A stretch of 64,000 bases of DNA from an uncultured Roseiflexaceae bacterium (GCA_937988885.1 CALKHR010000022.1:97315-161314); one strand, 5' to 3'; shown: positions 17,334-26,547, counted from the first letter of the stretch. Made by a program: numbers and translations. The notes: a model not told the origin generated them from the letters alone.

Positions 17334-18791
17334 GTGGCTGAGCAATGCGCCATGTTGAAGCAAACGCTATATCGTCGTGCCTATGGCCAGTTTTTTACCC
17401 CTCGTGCGGTGGTCGCGCATTGTTACGAGTTGTTGATGGGCCTGTTGCCCCCGACGCCCCGTCTGCTCGATCCCGCCTGTGGCGATGGTGCCTTTTTGCG
17501 CTTTGCCATCGCTCAATCCGTCACAGAACGGCACTTGGCCTATGGCAGCGAGATCGATGCCGATTTGGTGGCATCGCTGCGTGCCGACGGCCTGCAGGTG
17601 CTCCACACCGATGGCCTCGACCCAGCAGGGCTGCCCGCCGATTCGTTCGATGTGGTCGTGGGCAACCCGCCCTTTGGCATCACAACCTCTCGTTCTGAAC
17701 CGCATACGCCCAGCGAAGTGCTGTTCCTGTTGCGCGCCCTGGAACTGGTGCGCCCCGGCGGCTACATCGCGTTGGTGTTGCCGAGCGGCGTGCTCGCCAA
17801 CGAGAGCCTGCGGTGGGTGCGGGCGGATGTCCTGCGGCGCTGCACGGTGATGGCGGTCGTCAGTCTGCCGCGCACCGCCTTCCGCAAGACTGGCGCCAAC
17901 GCAGTGTGCAGCGTGGTGGTGCTGCGCAAGGCCGAGGCACCGCCCAAACATCGAGCGTTTTTTGCCATCGCATCGCGCCTGAGCGACCTGCCAGCGATTG
18001 CTATGAGCTTTCACAACCATCAGTCGCTCGCCCAACCGACGATGTTTTGGTTGCCCCAAAGCGCCGCGTTGGCGCAGCGCTTGGACCCCGCGTTCTGGAA
18101 TCCGGCCCGTCAACGTGTGCTCGATGCGATGGCGGAGCGTTTCCCGCTGCGCCCGCTCGGTGAACTGATCGGGCGAGCTAGCCTGATCGTTGGCGATCAT
18201 GTGCGGCCCTCGCGCGGCGAAGCGAAGGGGCCAAACCTGCCCTACGAGTATTACCAGACCCGCGAGTTTTTGCCGACGGGCTACAACTACAGCATGATCG
18301 AGCACTGCGACGAACGGGCGTATCGGCGGTTGGCGCGCACTGCGGTGCAGCAGCACGATATCTTGGTGTCGTGCGCTGGGGTAGGCGGCGCGGGGCGCGG
18401 GCGCGTCTGCCTGGTGACGCATCGGCCTGGGCCCTCGTGCACTGGCGATATCGTGATTGTGCGGACGCAGCGAATCGCGCCGCACTTCCTGTTCCAGTTC
18501 CTGAGTTCGCGCGGTGGGCGCGAGCAGTTGCTGCGCTTGCAGAACGGGGTGGGCACGGCGAATCTGAGCGCCGACGAGTTGCTGCAAGTGCAGGTGCCTT
18601 TGCTGCCCTCCGCGCTGGAGCACGAACTGGCAGCGGGCTACGCCGAGGTCACGGCGGCGCACGATACGGCGATGGCGGCGTTGCGTATGGGCGATCAGGC
18701 TCAATACGTGCGGGTGCGGCAACACGCCGAGAGGCTGCTGGCTGAGCGTATCGCCGCCTTGGAGGCGCTTTTGGGCCTTGATGTGAGTTGA
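17334..18791 (+). CDS. Solitary HsdM-HsdS fusion: N6-adenine DNA methyltransferase with one target-recognition domain
   Basis: 485 residues. The N-terminal half is a gamma-class adenine methyltransferase: GQFFTP (18-23), the SAM loop LLDPACGDGAF (44-54) and the catalytic NPPF (111-114). From about residue 250 the sequence resembles a type I specificity subunit with a single recognition domain, including GVGTANLSADELLQVQVPLP-like text (the sequence ends VPLLPS) and a terminal helix for dimerisation. The layout resembles the MS part of type IIG enzymes but no endonuclease domain or neighbouring restriction gene exists, so it may be an orphan methylase. GTG 17334 gives the longest frame; ATG 17352 is equally possible, since neither has a clear ribosome site. 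Confidence 0.82.
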   Translation: MAEQCAMLKQTLYRRAYGQFFTPRAVVAHCYELLMGLLPPTPRLLDPACGDGAFLRFAIAQSVTERHLAYGSEIDADLVASLRADGLQVLHTDGLDPAGLPADSFDVVVGNPPFGITTSRSEPHTPSEVLFLLRALELVRPGGYIALVLPSGVLANESLRWVRADVLRRCTVMAVVSLPRTAFRKTGANAVCSVVVLRKAEAPPKHRAFFAIASRLSDLPAIAMSFHNHQSLAQPTMFWLPQSAALAQRLDPAFWNPARQRVLDAMAERFPLRPLGELIGRASLIVGDHVRPSRGEAKGPNLPYEYYQTREFLPTGYNYSMIEHCDERAYRRLARTAVQQHDILVSCAGVGGAGRGRVCLVTHRPGPSCTGDIVIVRTQRIAPHFLFQFLSSRGGREQLLRLQNGVGTANLSADELLQVQVPLLPSALEHELAAGYAEVTAAHDTAMAALRMGDQAQYVRVRQHAERLLAERIAALEALLGLDVS

Positions 18792-18796
18792 GATGC

Positions 18797-19591
18797 CTAG
18801 TTCCACCTAGTTAGAATCGTATCGCGTTGAAATAAGACCACCGCTCCCCACAGCATCAGGCCCGCGAATGCTGCGATAAGCAGGATCGCTACAAGTGCAA
18901 TGGATGGGCTGAGCACCAGAATGCCAAACATTTGGCTGAAGAAGAGCGCAAGAAACGGCACCACCAGGATGCTTGAGTATTGTTGAGCCGTGCGCGGATC
19001 GCTGGTGCGCGACGAGATCATCACCATCGCGGCGATCGCAATCAGACTCAGCAGCGGCGCGCAGAAGATCAGCAGCAACAGCCATCCCGGGCTGATCACC
19101 AGGCTGATCACGCGCGGATCGACGGCGCTGCTGCTCACTCCGATCATAAAAATCACACTTGCCAACCAACTCAACACCACGCTGGGGATGAGTGTGGCAA
19201 AGATTTTGCCGAGCAGCAACTCCCAGATCGTGATCGGCGCGGCCAACAGCGGTTCGAGCGTGCGGCCGGTCTTTTCGCCCACGATGCTGTACGCGGCGAG
19301 AATGCTGGGCAAGAGCATCGGCAACAGCAACATCAGGCTGGAGAACGACTGCCCCAACAGCGCTTGTGTGGCGGCCTGCTCGCTCAGTCCCGCGAAGGCT
19401 GGGTTCGCTTTGAGCAGTTCGCGGGTGAAGTCGTCGGTGCCGCTGCTCGCCGGGCTTAATCCAATGCCGAACAACGAGACGAGAGGGATGATCGACAACA
19501 TGACTGGCAGGATCAGGATGCTCACAAGTAGCATACGCTGTTCCTTGAGTTCGAGCCACTCTTTGCTGATCACCACGCCGATCTTTTCCAT
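18797..19591 (-). CDS. ABC-2 type transporter permease
   Basis: 264 residues with about six membrane helices and a large extracytoplasmic loop between the first and second (residues 45-85), as in the NatB/ABC-2 family. The pattern VGEKTGRTLEPLLAAPITIWELLLGK after the second helix is the hallmark of these exporters. It starts 2 nt after the ATPase gene ends, so the two are translationally linked and form an exporter for an unknown compound (ions, drugs or lipids in relatives). ATG 19591 follows the ATPase stop directly. Confidence 0.9.
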   Translation of the reverse strand: MEKIGVVISKEWLELKEQRMLLVSILILPVMLSIIPLVSLFGIGLSPASSGTDDFTRELLKANPAFAGLSEQAATQALLGQSFSSLMLLLPMLLPSILAAYSIVGEKTGRTLEPLLAAPITIWELLLGKIFATLIPSVVLSWLASVIFMIGVSSSAVDPRVISLVISPGWLLLLIFCAPLLSLIAIAAMVMISSRTSDPRTAQQYSSILVVPFLALFFSQMFGILVLSPSIALVAILLIAAFAGLMLWGAVVLFQRDTILTRWN

Positions 19592-19593
19592 AG

Positions 19594-20517
19594 CTACGCC
19601 TCCCCGATCAGTTTGAGATACACTTCTTCGAGCGTGGTGATGCGCGGCTCCACATAGCGGAGTTGTGCGCCAGCCGCCACCAGCGTCGCGATCAGCGTGG
19701 GGTTGTTGCGCTCAGGATCATCGAGCGAGACAGCGAGCGTATCGCTTGTCACCGCCACATCGCGCACAAACGGCAGCGCCTGCACGGTCGCCTGCCACGC
19801 CTGCGGCTCGCCGACCACCCGCACCAGCGTGGCCTGGTTGGCCAGTTGCGCCCGCAGATTGGTGGGCGTGTCGAGGTGCAGCAGACGCCCGCGAAAGATC
19901 GCGAGCAGGTCGCAGAGCTCATCGGCTTCGGGGAGATTGTGCGTGGTGAGGAAAATCGTGCGTCCCTCAGATCGCAATTCCTTGATCCAATCGCGTACAG
20001 TGCGGGCCGCTTCCGGGTCGAGGCCAACGGTGGGTTCGTCCAGAAACACTAGTTTCGGTTCGTGGAGCAGCGCCCGCACGATCGCCAACTTCTGACGCAT
20101 GCCCTTTGAGAAGTGCCCCACCTTATCGTCGCGCCGCTCCCACAGGCCGAGCATGCGCAAGTAGCGCTCGGCTTGGCGCTCGGTCTCCGCCCGTGAGAGA
20201 TCGTAGAGACGCCCGAAGAAGATCAGGTTCTGGAAGGCGCTCAACTTCTCGTACATCCCGGGCGTCTCGGTCAGCATGCCCACCGAGCGGCGAATCTGTT
20301 GATCATCCTGGCCCAAGGTGTAGCCGAGTACGCGGGCCGTACCCGCGCTGGGTTTGATCAGCGCCGTCAGCATGCGAACGGTGGTGGTTTTTCCGGCGCC
20401 GTTCGGCCCCAAAAAGCCGAACACCTTGCCACTCGGGATCGCCAACGTCAGACGGTCTACGGCTGTGAATGTGCCAAAGTTACGCGATAAATTTTCGGTT
20501 TCGATTGCGAGTGTCAC
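19594..20517 (-). CDS. ABC transporter ATP-binding protein (exporter type)
   Basis: 307 residues. Walker A GPNGAGKTT near residue 38, Q-loop in LTETPGMY, signature FSKGMRQK (the SKGM variant common in ABC-2 exporters), Walker B LVFLDEPT and the switch LTTHN. A C-terminal extension of about 90 residues resembles the regulatory tail of CcmA/NatA-like ATPases. It energises the permease encoded downstream. Start is GTG 20517 with AAAGGA at 6 nt. Confidence 0.94.
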   Translation of the reverse strand: MTLAIETENLSRNFGTFTAVDRLTLAIPSGKVFGFLGPNGAGKTTTVRMLTALIKPSAGTARVLGYTLGQDDQQIRRSVGMLTETPGMYEKLSAFQNLIFFGRLYDLSRAETERQAERYLRMLGLWERRDDKVGHFSKGMRQKLAIVRALLHEPKLVFLDEPTVGLDPEAARTVRDWIKELRSEGRTIFLTTHNLPEADELCDLLAIFRGRLLHLDTPTNLRAQLANQATLVRVVGEPQAWQATVQALPFVRDVAVTSDTLAVSLDDPERNNPTLIATLVAAGAQLRYVEPRITTLEEVYLKLIGEA

Positions 20518-20683
20518 ACGGTTTCCTTTGTGTGCAATTGTGCTGGCATTATTCTAGTGGGTCGCGAACGAATGAGCAAACGAAACGCCATTTATGCGTA
20601 AAACGTTGTATCAAGTGTAAACATTCGTGTGGGGCGTATGTTGCAGAGAGTGTGAATGACATAAGCATGAAAGGGCATTCTTG

Positions 20684-22360
20684 ATGCAACAGGAATTAAT
20701 AAATCAGCCTGTTCGGCAGAGTCGGGTTGGTGGTATCATCGGCGGCCTGTTATTTGTGCCCGCCTTGTTATATGGGCTTGTTGTGTTGCTTTGGCCCAGC
20801 CTGCGAACGATCTCAACAAGTATGATGAAAACGAGGTTTTTTGGGCCTGGCCAATGGGTCGGCTTAGAGAACTATCGTGCGATGTTGAGCAATGGCCAAG
20901 TTGCTGGGGCTTTTGGCTTCACTGCGCTGCTGATCGGCGTGCGCTTGATTGTCGTGGCGCTCGTGTTGACGTTGTTGATCTGGGCGTTTCGGCAGATCGG
21001 CGGGCGCGGGCGTTCGGCGATATTGTGGCTGTTCGCGTTGCCGTTGGCCTTGTTTTCGCCAACCGCAATGGCGATAGCGTGGCGAACGCGGTTTGCTGGC
21101 TCTATGATGCTCGTCTCGCCGGATAGCGCTCGATGGGCGTTTATCGGCGTTGATGCACTGCTCACATTTGGCGTTGTGCTGGGAATAGGCGCAGTGTGTG
21201 CATATTTGCTCAGCTATCGGCAACCCGATGGGCAGACACGGCGGAACCCTACGCTCATCACGGTTTTGTGCGCTCTGTTTGCGGTGATCGCGTTGGGGCT
21301 TCAGAGTTGGTCGCTCGGCATGGCGCTCACCAATGGTGGTCCGCAAAACGCGACGCAGAGTGTCAGTTTTTTGGCGTATAGAATATCGTTCCAGTTCATG
21401 GATTTTGGTTCGGGGGCTGCGCTCAACACGATACTGATGCTGATTGTGGGGGTGCTGGGCGTGATCACGGCGGTGCTATTGATCGCCAACGAGGTGCAGA
21501 TCGCGCCCGCCTCGCCGCGCGCTGAGCCAGTCGGTGGCGGCAGCCGGATCGCTGCGTTGGCCGTGCTAGCGGTGCTGTTGCTGATCGGCCTGTTCGGGTT
21601 GAGCCCATTGTTTGCTGCGATGCGTTCCTCCTCCGGCGTCCTCTCGTTGTTCGGTGTACCGAGCAGTTCATCGGAGTTTCTGCCGACCGAGGAGGTTATG
21701 CGGGCGTCGGTGCTCGGCTTTATGCCATCCTTGTTGAGCGTTCTGGTGGTGCAGGTGCCGTTCACCTACTTGACCGCCTTGGCGATCGGTTGGCTGCGAC
21801 CGTTGGGGCGCTACAGCGAGTGGTTGCTGTTGCTGCTGGCCCCGTGGCTGTTTATGACGGACTTTCCGCTGGCTCTGACGTTTTTCGAGCAATACCAGAG
21901 GCTGGGGTTGTTGAACTCGCTCGCGGCGCTGCAGACGCCGTTTCTGCTCTGTATCCCGGGTGTGTTCGTGCTCACATTCTTCTTCAAGGGGCACCAGCCT
22001 CATTGGGAGGCCGCCCGACAGCGCCAGGAGCCGTACGCCTTCCTGCGCTTGGTGTTGTTGCCCTCGCTGCCGTTGGTGATCATGCTCGCTGTGGGCCTGC
22101 TGATCGTGCAGACGCGCGCGCTCTACTGGCCGTTCTTGATGCTCAATGACCCTAACCTCTCGGTGGGCACAGTCACGTTGATACGATTGATGAGTGGCTT
22201 CATAGCCGATCCTGCGGAGATATCCCTGCTGATCGCGCCGCTGAGCCTGAGTTTCAGCGCGGTGTGGTTTGTGGTGCTGGGTGTGTTGCTGGCGTTTGGC
22301 CTGCCTGGGTTGCACCTGCGTGCGGGTGGGGAAGGGGCGAGCGACCACCGTTTGGGCTAA
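20684..22360 (+). CDS. Fused two-domain permease resembling MalF-MalG of sugar ABC importers
   Basis: 558 residues, about twelve membrane helices. The first half has the MalF-like opening (FVPALLYGLVVLLWPSLRTI and WVGLENYRAML); the second half resembles a MalG-like unit with an EAA-type loop EAARQRQEPYAFLRLVLLP-like around residues 440-460. The first half lacks a recognisable EAA loop. No binding protein or ATPase gene adjoins, so the energy source and substrate are unknown. Start ATG 20684 with GAAAGGG 8-9 nt upstream; a TTG precedes it. The next gene begins about 60 nt later, at the head of the glycosyltransferase operon. Confidence 0.7.
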   Translation: MQQELINQPVRQSRVGGIIGGLLFVPALLYGLVVLLWPSLRTISTSMMKTRFFGPGQWVGLENYRAMLSNGQVAGAFGFTALLIGVRLIVVALVLTLLIWAFRQIGGRGRSAILWLFALPLALFSPTAMAIAWRTRFAGSMMLVSPDSARWAFIGVDALLTFGVVLGIGAVCAYLLSYRQPDGQTRRNPTLITVLCALFAVIALGLQSWSLGMALTNGGPQNATQSVSFLAYRISFQFMDFGSGAALNTILMLIVGVLGVITAVLLIANEVQIAPASPRAEPVGGGSRIAALAVLAVLLLIGLFGLSPLFAAMRSSSGVLSLFGVPSSSSEFLPTEEVMRASVLGFMPSLLSVLVVQVPFTYLTALAIGWLRPLGRYSEWLLLLLAPWLFMTDFPLALTFFEQYQRLGLLNSLAALQTPFLLCIPGVFVLTFFFKGHQPHWEAARQRQEPYAFLRLVLLPSLPLVIMLAVGLLIVQTRALYWPFLMLNDPNLSVGTVTLIRLMSGFIADPAEISLLIAPLSLSFSAVWFVVLGVLLAFGLPGLHLRAGGEGASDHRLG

Positions 22361-22420
22361 AATGTGTGTAGTGGGGGAGGTTTGCGCAACATCGCCTCCC
22401 CTGTTAAACTACGCGCTACT

Positions 22421-23383
22421 ATGCCCACGATAAGCACAATCATTGTTTCATACAACACTCGTGAACTGCTCCGCGATTGCCTGGACTCGCTCCGTCGGGT
22501 CACGCTTCCGAATCGGGTCGTCGTGGTCGATTGCGCATCGCACGATGGTAGCGCCGAGATGGTGCGCACGGCGTTTCCCGAGGTGCTGCTGCTCGAACCG
22601 GGCCGCAACCTGGGCTTTGCGGGCGCGAATAATCTGGGTCTGGCGGCGCTCGGGCTGATCGCCCACAATGAGCAGCCTGCGCTCGCCGACACGCCACCCG
22701 ACTACGTGCTGTTGCTCAACCCCGATACGCTCGTGCGCGAGAACGCGATCGAGCAGATGGTGGCGTTCCTCGAAGCGCACCCTCGTGTGGGGGCGGTTGG
22801 CCCTCGTTTGCTGAACCCCGATGGCTCGTATCAAGCGGCGGCGTTCCGCTTCCCCACGCTCTCAATGACGGTGCTCGATCTGTTCCCGCCCGGCGAGGTG
22901 CTGCCAGGGCGCTTGTACAACTCCTGGTGGCATGGGCGCTACCCGCAGGAGCAGCGCGATTCGGAGCCGTTCCCGATCGATCACCCGCTGGGCGCCTGCA
23001 TATTGGCGCGCCGTGCGGCGGTGGAGCAGATCGGCGGCCTCGATGATGGCTTCTTTATGTACGCCGAGGAAGTCGATTGGTGCTACCGCATGCGCCAAGC
23101 CGGTTGGGCGATTTGGCAGGTGCCAGCCGCGCAGATCGTTCACTTCGGCGGGGCATCGACCAGCCAATTGCGCAGCCGCATGTTCATCACCCTGTACGAG
23201 AGCCGTTTGCGCTTCTTCCGCAAGCACTACCGACCAACCCTGGTGCGTTGGCATCGTCGCATTATTCGGCTGGGGATGCTACGCGCCAACTTGCGATTGT
23301 GGTATGCCTACCTGACGGGCAAACTGAATCGCGATGAGTTGCGGGCGCAGTTGTGGACCCACGGTAGCGTATTTCAACTATGA
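22421..23383 (+). CDS. Family 2 glycosyltransferase (WbbL/rhamnosyltransferase-like)
   Basis: 320 residues. GT-A fold: STIIVSYNTRELLRDCLDSL at the start, nucleotide-binding VVVDCASHDGS, LGFAGANN and the metal-binding NPDT (DXD equivalent), then MYAEEVDWCYRMRQAGW, typical of dTDP-rhamnose-type transferases. It would add a sugar to a lipid-linked or cell-wall glycan on the cytoplasmic face. Start ATG 22421 is weakly supported by ribosome signal. Its stop overlaps the next start by 4 nt (ATGA), so translation is coupled. Confidence 0.87.
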   Translation: MPTISTIIVSYNTRELLRDCLDSLRRVTLPNRVVVVDCASHDGSAEMVRTAFPEVLLLEPGRNLGFAGANNLGLAALGLIAHNEQPALADTPPDYVLLLNPDTLVRENAIEQMVAFLEAHPRVGAVGPRLLNPDGSYQAAAFRFPTLSMTVLDLFPPGEVLPGRLYNSWWHGRYPQEQRDSEPFPIDHPLGACILARRAAVEQIGGLDDGFFMYAEEVDWCYRMRQAGWAIWQVPAAQIVHFGGASTSQLRSRMFITLYESRLRFFRKHYRPTLVRWHRRIIRLGMLRANLRLWYAYLTGKLNRDELRAQLWTHGSVFQL

Positions 23384-24141
23384 GCCTAAGCGTTGTTATT
23401 ATTGCTCGTGATGAGCAACGCCATATTGCTGGCGCCATTGAGAGCACCTACGACCTAGCGGATCAGTGTTTGGTGCTGCTCGACGATCGCACCACCGATT
23501 CGAGCGCGCTGATCGCCCATTCGCGCGGTGCCGATGTGCGGATCGAGCCGTGGCGCGGCTTCCCTGCCCAGCGCAACCGTGCCCTCGACTTGTGCACCAG
23601 CGATTGGGTGCTGTTCCTCGACGCCGATGAGCGCATCACTAACGAATTGCGCATCGAGATCCGCCAGATCGTTTCAGATGTGGGCAACACGACAGCGGGC
23701 TACTGGATTCCTCGCTATAATCAATTCTTCCACAAGATAGTGCGGGGTGGTGGTTGGTACCCCGACTATCAGCTGCGGTTGATGCGCCGCCAGCGCGCCC
23801 GCTACGACGAAACGCGATTAGTTCACGAATTGGTCCAACTTGATGGCTCTGCCGAATATCTGCACGGCCATCTGCTACACTTCAATATCGAGCGGTTAGA
23901 CGAATTTTGGTCGAAGCAGACCAGTTATGCCATTCAAGAGGCGCAGACGCTCTTCCTGGCCGGACGTCGCACACAGTGGCGCAACTTTATCGGCGCTCCG
24001 TTGCGCGAATTTCGGCGGCGCTATATTCAGTTGCGTGGCTACCGTGATGGTTTCTTGGGACTGTTTCTCTGCGCAGCGCTCGCCTACTTCGAGATCGTCA
24101 AATTTGCGCATCTCAAAGGGTTGGAGCTCAGTGAAAGGTGA
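23380..24141 (+). CDS. Family 2 glycosyltransferase (WaaE-like)
   Basis: 253 residues. It opens with SLSVVIIARDEQRHIAGAIES, followed by QRNRALDLCTSDWVLFLDADER, whose DAD is the metal site, as in the WaaE/KdtX branch of GT2 enzymes. The C-terminal part contains RRYIQLRGYRDGFLGLFLC, a short amphipathic/hydrophobic stretch found in that branch. Starts inside the stop of the preceding glycosyltransferase gene and is followed after 6 nt by the DUF402 gene. Confidence 0.85.
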   Translation: MSLSVVIIARDEQRHIAGAIESTYDLADQCLVLLDDRTTDSSALIAHSRGADVRIEPWRGFPAQRNRALDLCTSDWVLFLDADERITNELRIEIRQIVSDVGNTTAGYWIPRYNQFFHKIVRGGGWYPDYQLRLMRRQRARYDETRLVHELVQLDGSAEYLHGHLLHFNIERLDEFWSKQTSYAIQEAQTLFLAGRRTQWRNFIGAPLREFRRRYIQLRGYRDGFLGLFLCAALAYFEIVKFAHLKGLELSER

Positions 24142-24147
24142 CCGCGT

Positions 24148-24780
24148 ATGACCGATTTCGTCTATCACTATCGACGCCGCCACCTCAGCGGCAAAGTGAG
24201 TATCTCGATCACCTCCGGCACCGCGATCGTGCAGCGCGATGACGCGCAGAACAGCGTCTACGATTACCGCTTGGCCCATTCCGCCTACACCACGCCTGTG
24301 ACGGGGCGGCGCGGCTCGCGCACCGTCACGATCCAGCGGCCCGACCCGCTCGCGACCCGCCTGTGGCTCTGGCCCGACCGACCGTTGCGCCTGCATCAGC
24401 AGTTCGATGCGGCTGGACGAACGACGCTCTACCGCATCGATTTCGCCTCGCCGCCGCATCGCCAAGACCCGAACTTCTACCAAACCGATCTCTACCTCGA
24501 CATGTTCATTACCGCCGATGCGCGAGAGTACGCCATCTTGGACGAGGATGAACTTGAGCAAGCGCATCGGCAAGGGCTGATCAGCGACGAACAGCATACG
24601 CTTGTGCTTCGCCAGGCCGATGAACTGGTGAACTTGCTCGAACATCAACAGTTCGAGGGATGGCTGGCGAGTTGGTGCGATAAGCCGTTCTCGTTGGGCT
24701 CTTTGCACGACACACCGCACTGGCAGTATCGCAAGTATGCCCCCAACGAGCCGTCCGGCTGGCCGCTAGGAGTCGCCTGA
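24148..24780 (+). CDS. DUF402 family protein
   Basis: 210 residues. The C-terminal half has the DUF402 core, FYQTDLYLDMFITADAREY and ILDEDELEQAHRQGLIS, rich in acidic residues that could hold a metal. Relatives include FAU-1-like RNA-binding proteins and nucleoside diphosphate/triphosphate phosphatases. In this operon a role in nucleotide turnover during glycan synthesis is imaginable but unsupported. ATG 24148 lies 6 nt after the previous gene (GAAAGGTGACC upstream); its TGA overlaps the ATG of the next gene by 1 nt. Confidence 0.82.
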   Translation: MTDFVYHYRRRHLSGKVSISITSGTAIVQRDDAQNSVYDYRLAHSAYTTPVTGRRGSRTVTIQRPDPLATRLWLWPDRPLRLHQQFDAAGRTTLYRIDFASPPHRQDPNFYQTDLYLDMFITADAREYAILDEDELEQAHRQGLISDEQHTLVLRQADELVNLLEHQQFEGWLASWCDKPFSLGSLHDTPHWQYRKYAPNEPSGWPLGVA

Positions 24781-25730
24781 TGGTGCGGTTGGCGATCGTC
24801 ATTGTTTCGTGGAATACTCGCGAGTTGCTGGCCCGCTGCATCGAATCGTTGGAGCGAGCGCTCGTCGATGCGCCGTTTGCCACACAGATCGTGGTGGTCG
24901 ATAACGCCTCGCACGATGGCACGCCCGCCATGCTGCGCGAGAAGTTCCCCAATGTAGAGTTGATCGAAACGGGCGCGAATTTAGGCTTCGCGGGCGGCAA
25001 CAACGTCGCATTGCGCCAACTGCTCGCGATGCCGAACCCGCCCGAGTACGTGTTCCTGCTCAACCCCGATACCGAGGTGGTGGAAGATGCCGTTCAGCGC
25101 ATGATCGCCTATTTGGAGGCACACCCCGATGTGGCGGTGGTCGGCCCGCGCTTGCGCTACCCCGATGGCAGCATCCAGCCATCGCGGCGGCGATTCCCCA
25201 CGCCGGGCGTGTTCTTCTGGGAGAGTACGCCGTTGGAGCAGTGGTGGCGCTCGAACCCTTGGGCGCAGCGCTATCGCATGGCCGACACGCCCGACGATAT
25301 CGAGCAGGATGTGGATTGGTTGGTGGGTGCGGCGCTGTTGGTGCGGCGCAGCGTGATCGAGCGGGCGGGTCTGCTCGACGAAGGCTTCTTGATGTACTCG
25401 GAGGAGTTGGAGTGGCAGCAGCGCATTCAGCGCGCATCAAACGGTAGTGCACATCGGGTGGTGTACCTACCTGATGCTCTCATTCTGCATCACGAAGGCC
25501 AAAGCAGCGCACAGGCGCCAGCGCAACGCTACATCAACTTCCAGCGTAGCCGCATTCGTCATGCGCGCATGTGCTACGGCGCTGGATTCGCTATGCTCTT
25601 GCAGGCTTGGCTTCGTTTAGCCTATGCGGTTGAATACGCGACCGAAGCGGCGAAGTGGATTGTGGGGCACAAACGCCCGCTCCGCGCCGAGCGAATGCGT
25701 GTGTACCGCCAAGTTATCACCCACATCTAA
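24780..25730 (+). CDS. Family 2 glycosyltransferase (WbbL-like)
   Basis: 316 residues, similar in layout to the gene at 22421: LAIVIVSWNTRELLARCIES, VVVDNASHDGTP, LGFAGGNN, LLNPDTEV, and MYSEELEWQQRIQR. The C-terminal hydrophobic/basic helix RHARMCYGAGFAMLLQAWLR probably associates with the membrane. Shares 1 nt with the DUF402 stop, making a tightly coupled four-gene operon with two related and one distinct glycosyltransferase. The acceptor is unknown. Confidence 0.87.
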   Translation: MVRLAIVIVSWNTRELLARCIESLERALVDAPFATQIVVVDNASHDGTPAMLREKFPNVELIETGANLGFAGGNNVALRQLLAMPNPPEYVFLLNPDTEVVEDAVQRMIAYLEAHPDVAVVGPRLRYPDGSIQPSRRRFPTPGVFFWESTPLEQWWRSNPWAQRYRMADTPDDIEQDVDWLVGAALLVRRSVIERAGLLDEGFLMYSEELEWQQRIQRASNGSAHRVVYLPDALILHHEGQSSAQAPAQRYINFQRSRIRHARMCYGAGFAMLLQAWLRLAYAVEYATEAAKWIVGHKRPLRAERMRVYRQVITHI

Positions 25731-26058
25731 TAACTCTTACTACAGAAAAGTGCTGTGAAAGCAAAGGCTCGATGTCATGTTGGATGGGACGAACTCATCC
25801 AAGAATGCAATCATACATCTCGCCAGAAGATCTAGATACTTCGAGAGATTAGCGCGGCTTGCTCAAGAAAAAGGTTATATTGGCCTTGTCGCAATCCGGC
25901 TTCTCCTCCACATCCCTTTCCTCCAACCGTGTGGGTGAGTGTAGAAGATTCGTCGGCGACATGGCAGACGAATATGTTGAAGAGATCAAACGTTGATCTG
26001 GCTTGAGCGATATGTTAGGAGCTATGGTGTGCTCCTCATTGGCGAACGACTGTAAGCA
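25731..26058. other. Intergenic stretch without a supported gene
   Basis: Only short frames occur. One of about 45 codons beginning at ATG 25777 has no ribosome site and no family resemblance. The text could be a decayed gene, but I cannot identify the parent. Confidence 0.4.
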
Positions 26059-26547
26059 CTAGCTACCGACTGCCTTGAGGCGGTTGCCGCCAGTGAGATC
26101 CTCCTGTAGTGCATCGGTGAACAGGCGCAGCAGATTCGCGAAGTTGGCCAATTGCTCATCGGTGAAGCGCGACAGGATGCGGTACATATCCTCGCGTCGG
26201 GCTGCGATCACACGTTGGGCGCGTTCCTCTCCCAATGGCGTGAGCCTGACCTCCACAGCTCGGCGATCATCGGCTGCGTGCGCGCGCTCGACGAGTCCAT
26301 CCTGGATCAAACGATCCACAATGCCTGTCACCGTGCCACCTGATTGCCGAGTCGCTTCCACCAGCGTCCCCATGCGACATGAACCGTATTGTTGGATAAC
26401 AAGGAGTGTGACCATTTGGGGCATCGTAAGATCGAGTTCGGGTTGCATGAGTGTTTGGATCGCCTGTTTTTGGGCTTGCCAAGTCACTTCATCGATGAGC
26501 CGATCAATCGCTGCAATCTGTTCGTCGCGCGTTATACGTTCAGTCAT
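26059..26547 (-). CDS. MarR family transcriptional regulator
   Basis: 162 residues. Winged helix-turn-helix: LDLTMPQMVTLLVIQQYGS, MGTLVEATRQSGGTVTGIVDRLIQDGLVER, then the wing ADDRRAVEVRLTPLGEE. Flanking helices form the dimer. Members repress genes for drug export or aromatic compound stress and release DNA on ligand or oxidation. Start ATG 26547 follows GGAGGGTGG; the longer frame to 26589 lacks a site. Upstream a palindrome (26624-26655) is a candidate operator for autoregulation. No transporter gene is adjacent, so its targets may be elsewhere. Confidence 0.9.
   Translation of the reverse strand: MTERITRDEQIAAIDRLIDEVTWQAQKQAIQTLMQPELDLTMPQMVTLLVIQQYGSCRMGTLVEATRQSGGTVTGIVDRLIQDGLVERAHAADDRRAVEVRLTPLGEERAQRVIAARREDMYRILSRFTDEQLANFANLLRLFTDALQEDLTGGNRLKAVGS

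Noticed and set aside
17367..18806. 479-codon minus-strand frame opposite the methyltransferase
   Set aside because: The plus-strand frame has all methyltransferase motifs; the antisense one is an Arg/His/Gln-rich mirror.
25777..25920. Short frame after the glycosyltransferase operon as a gene
   Set aside because: No ribosome site, no recognisable family, breaks after about 45 codons.
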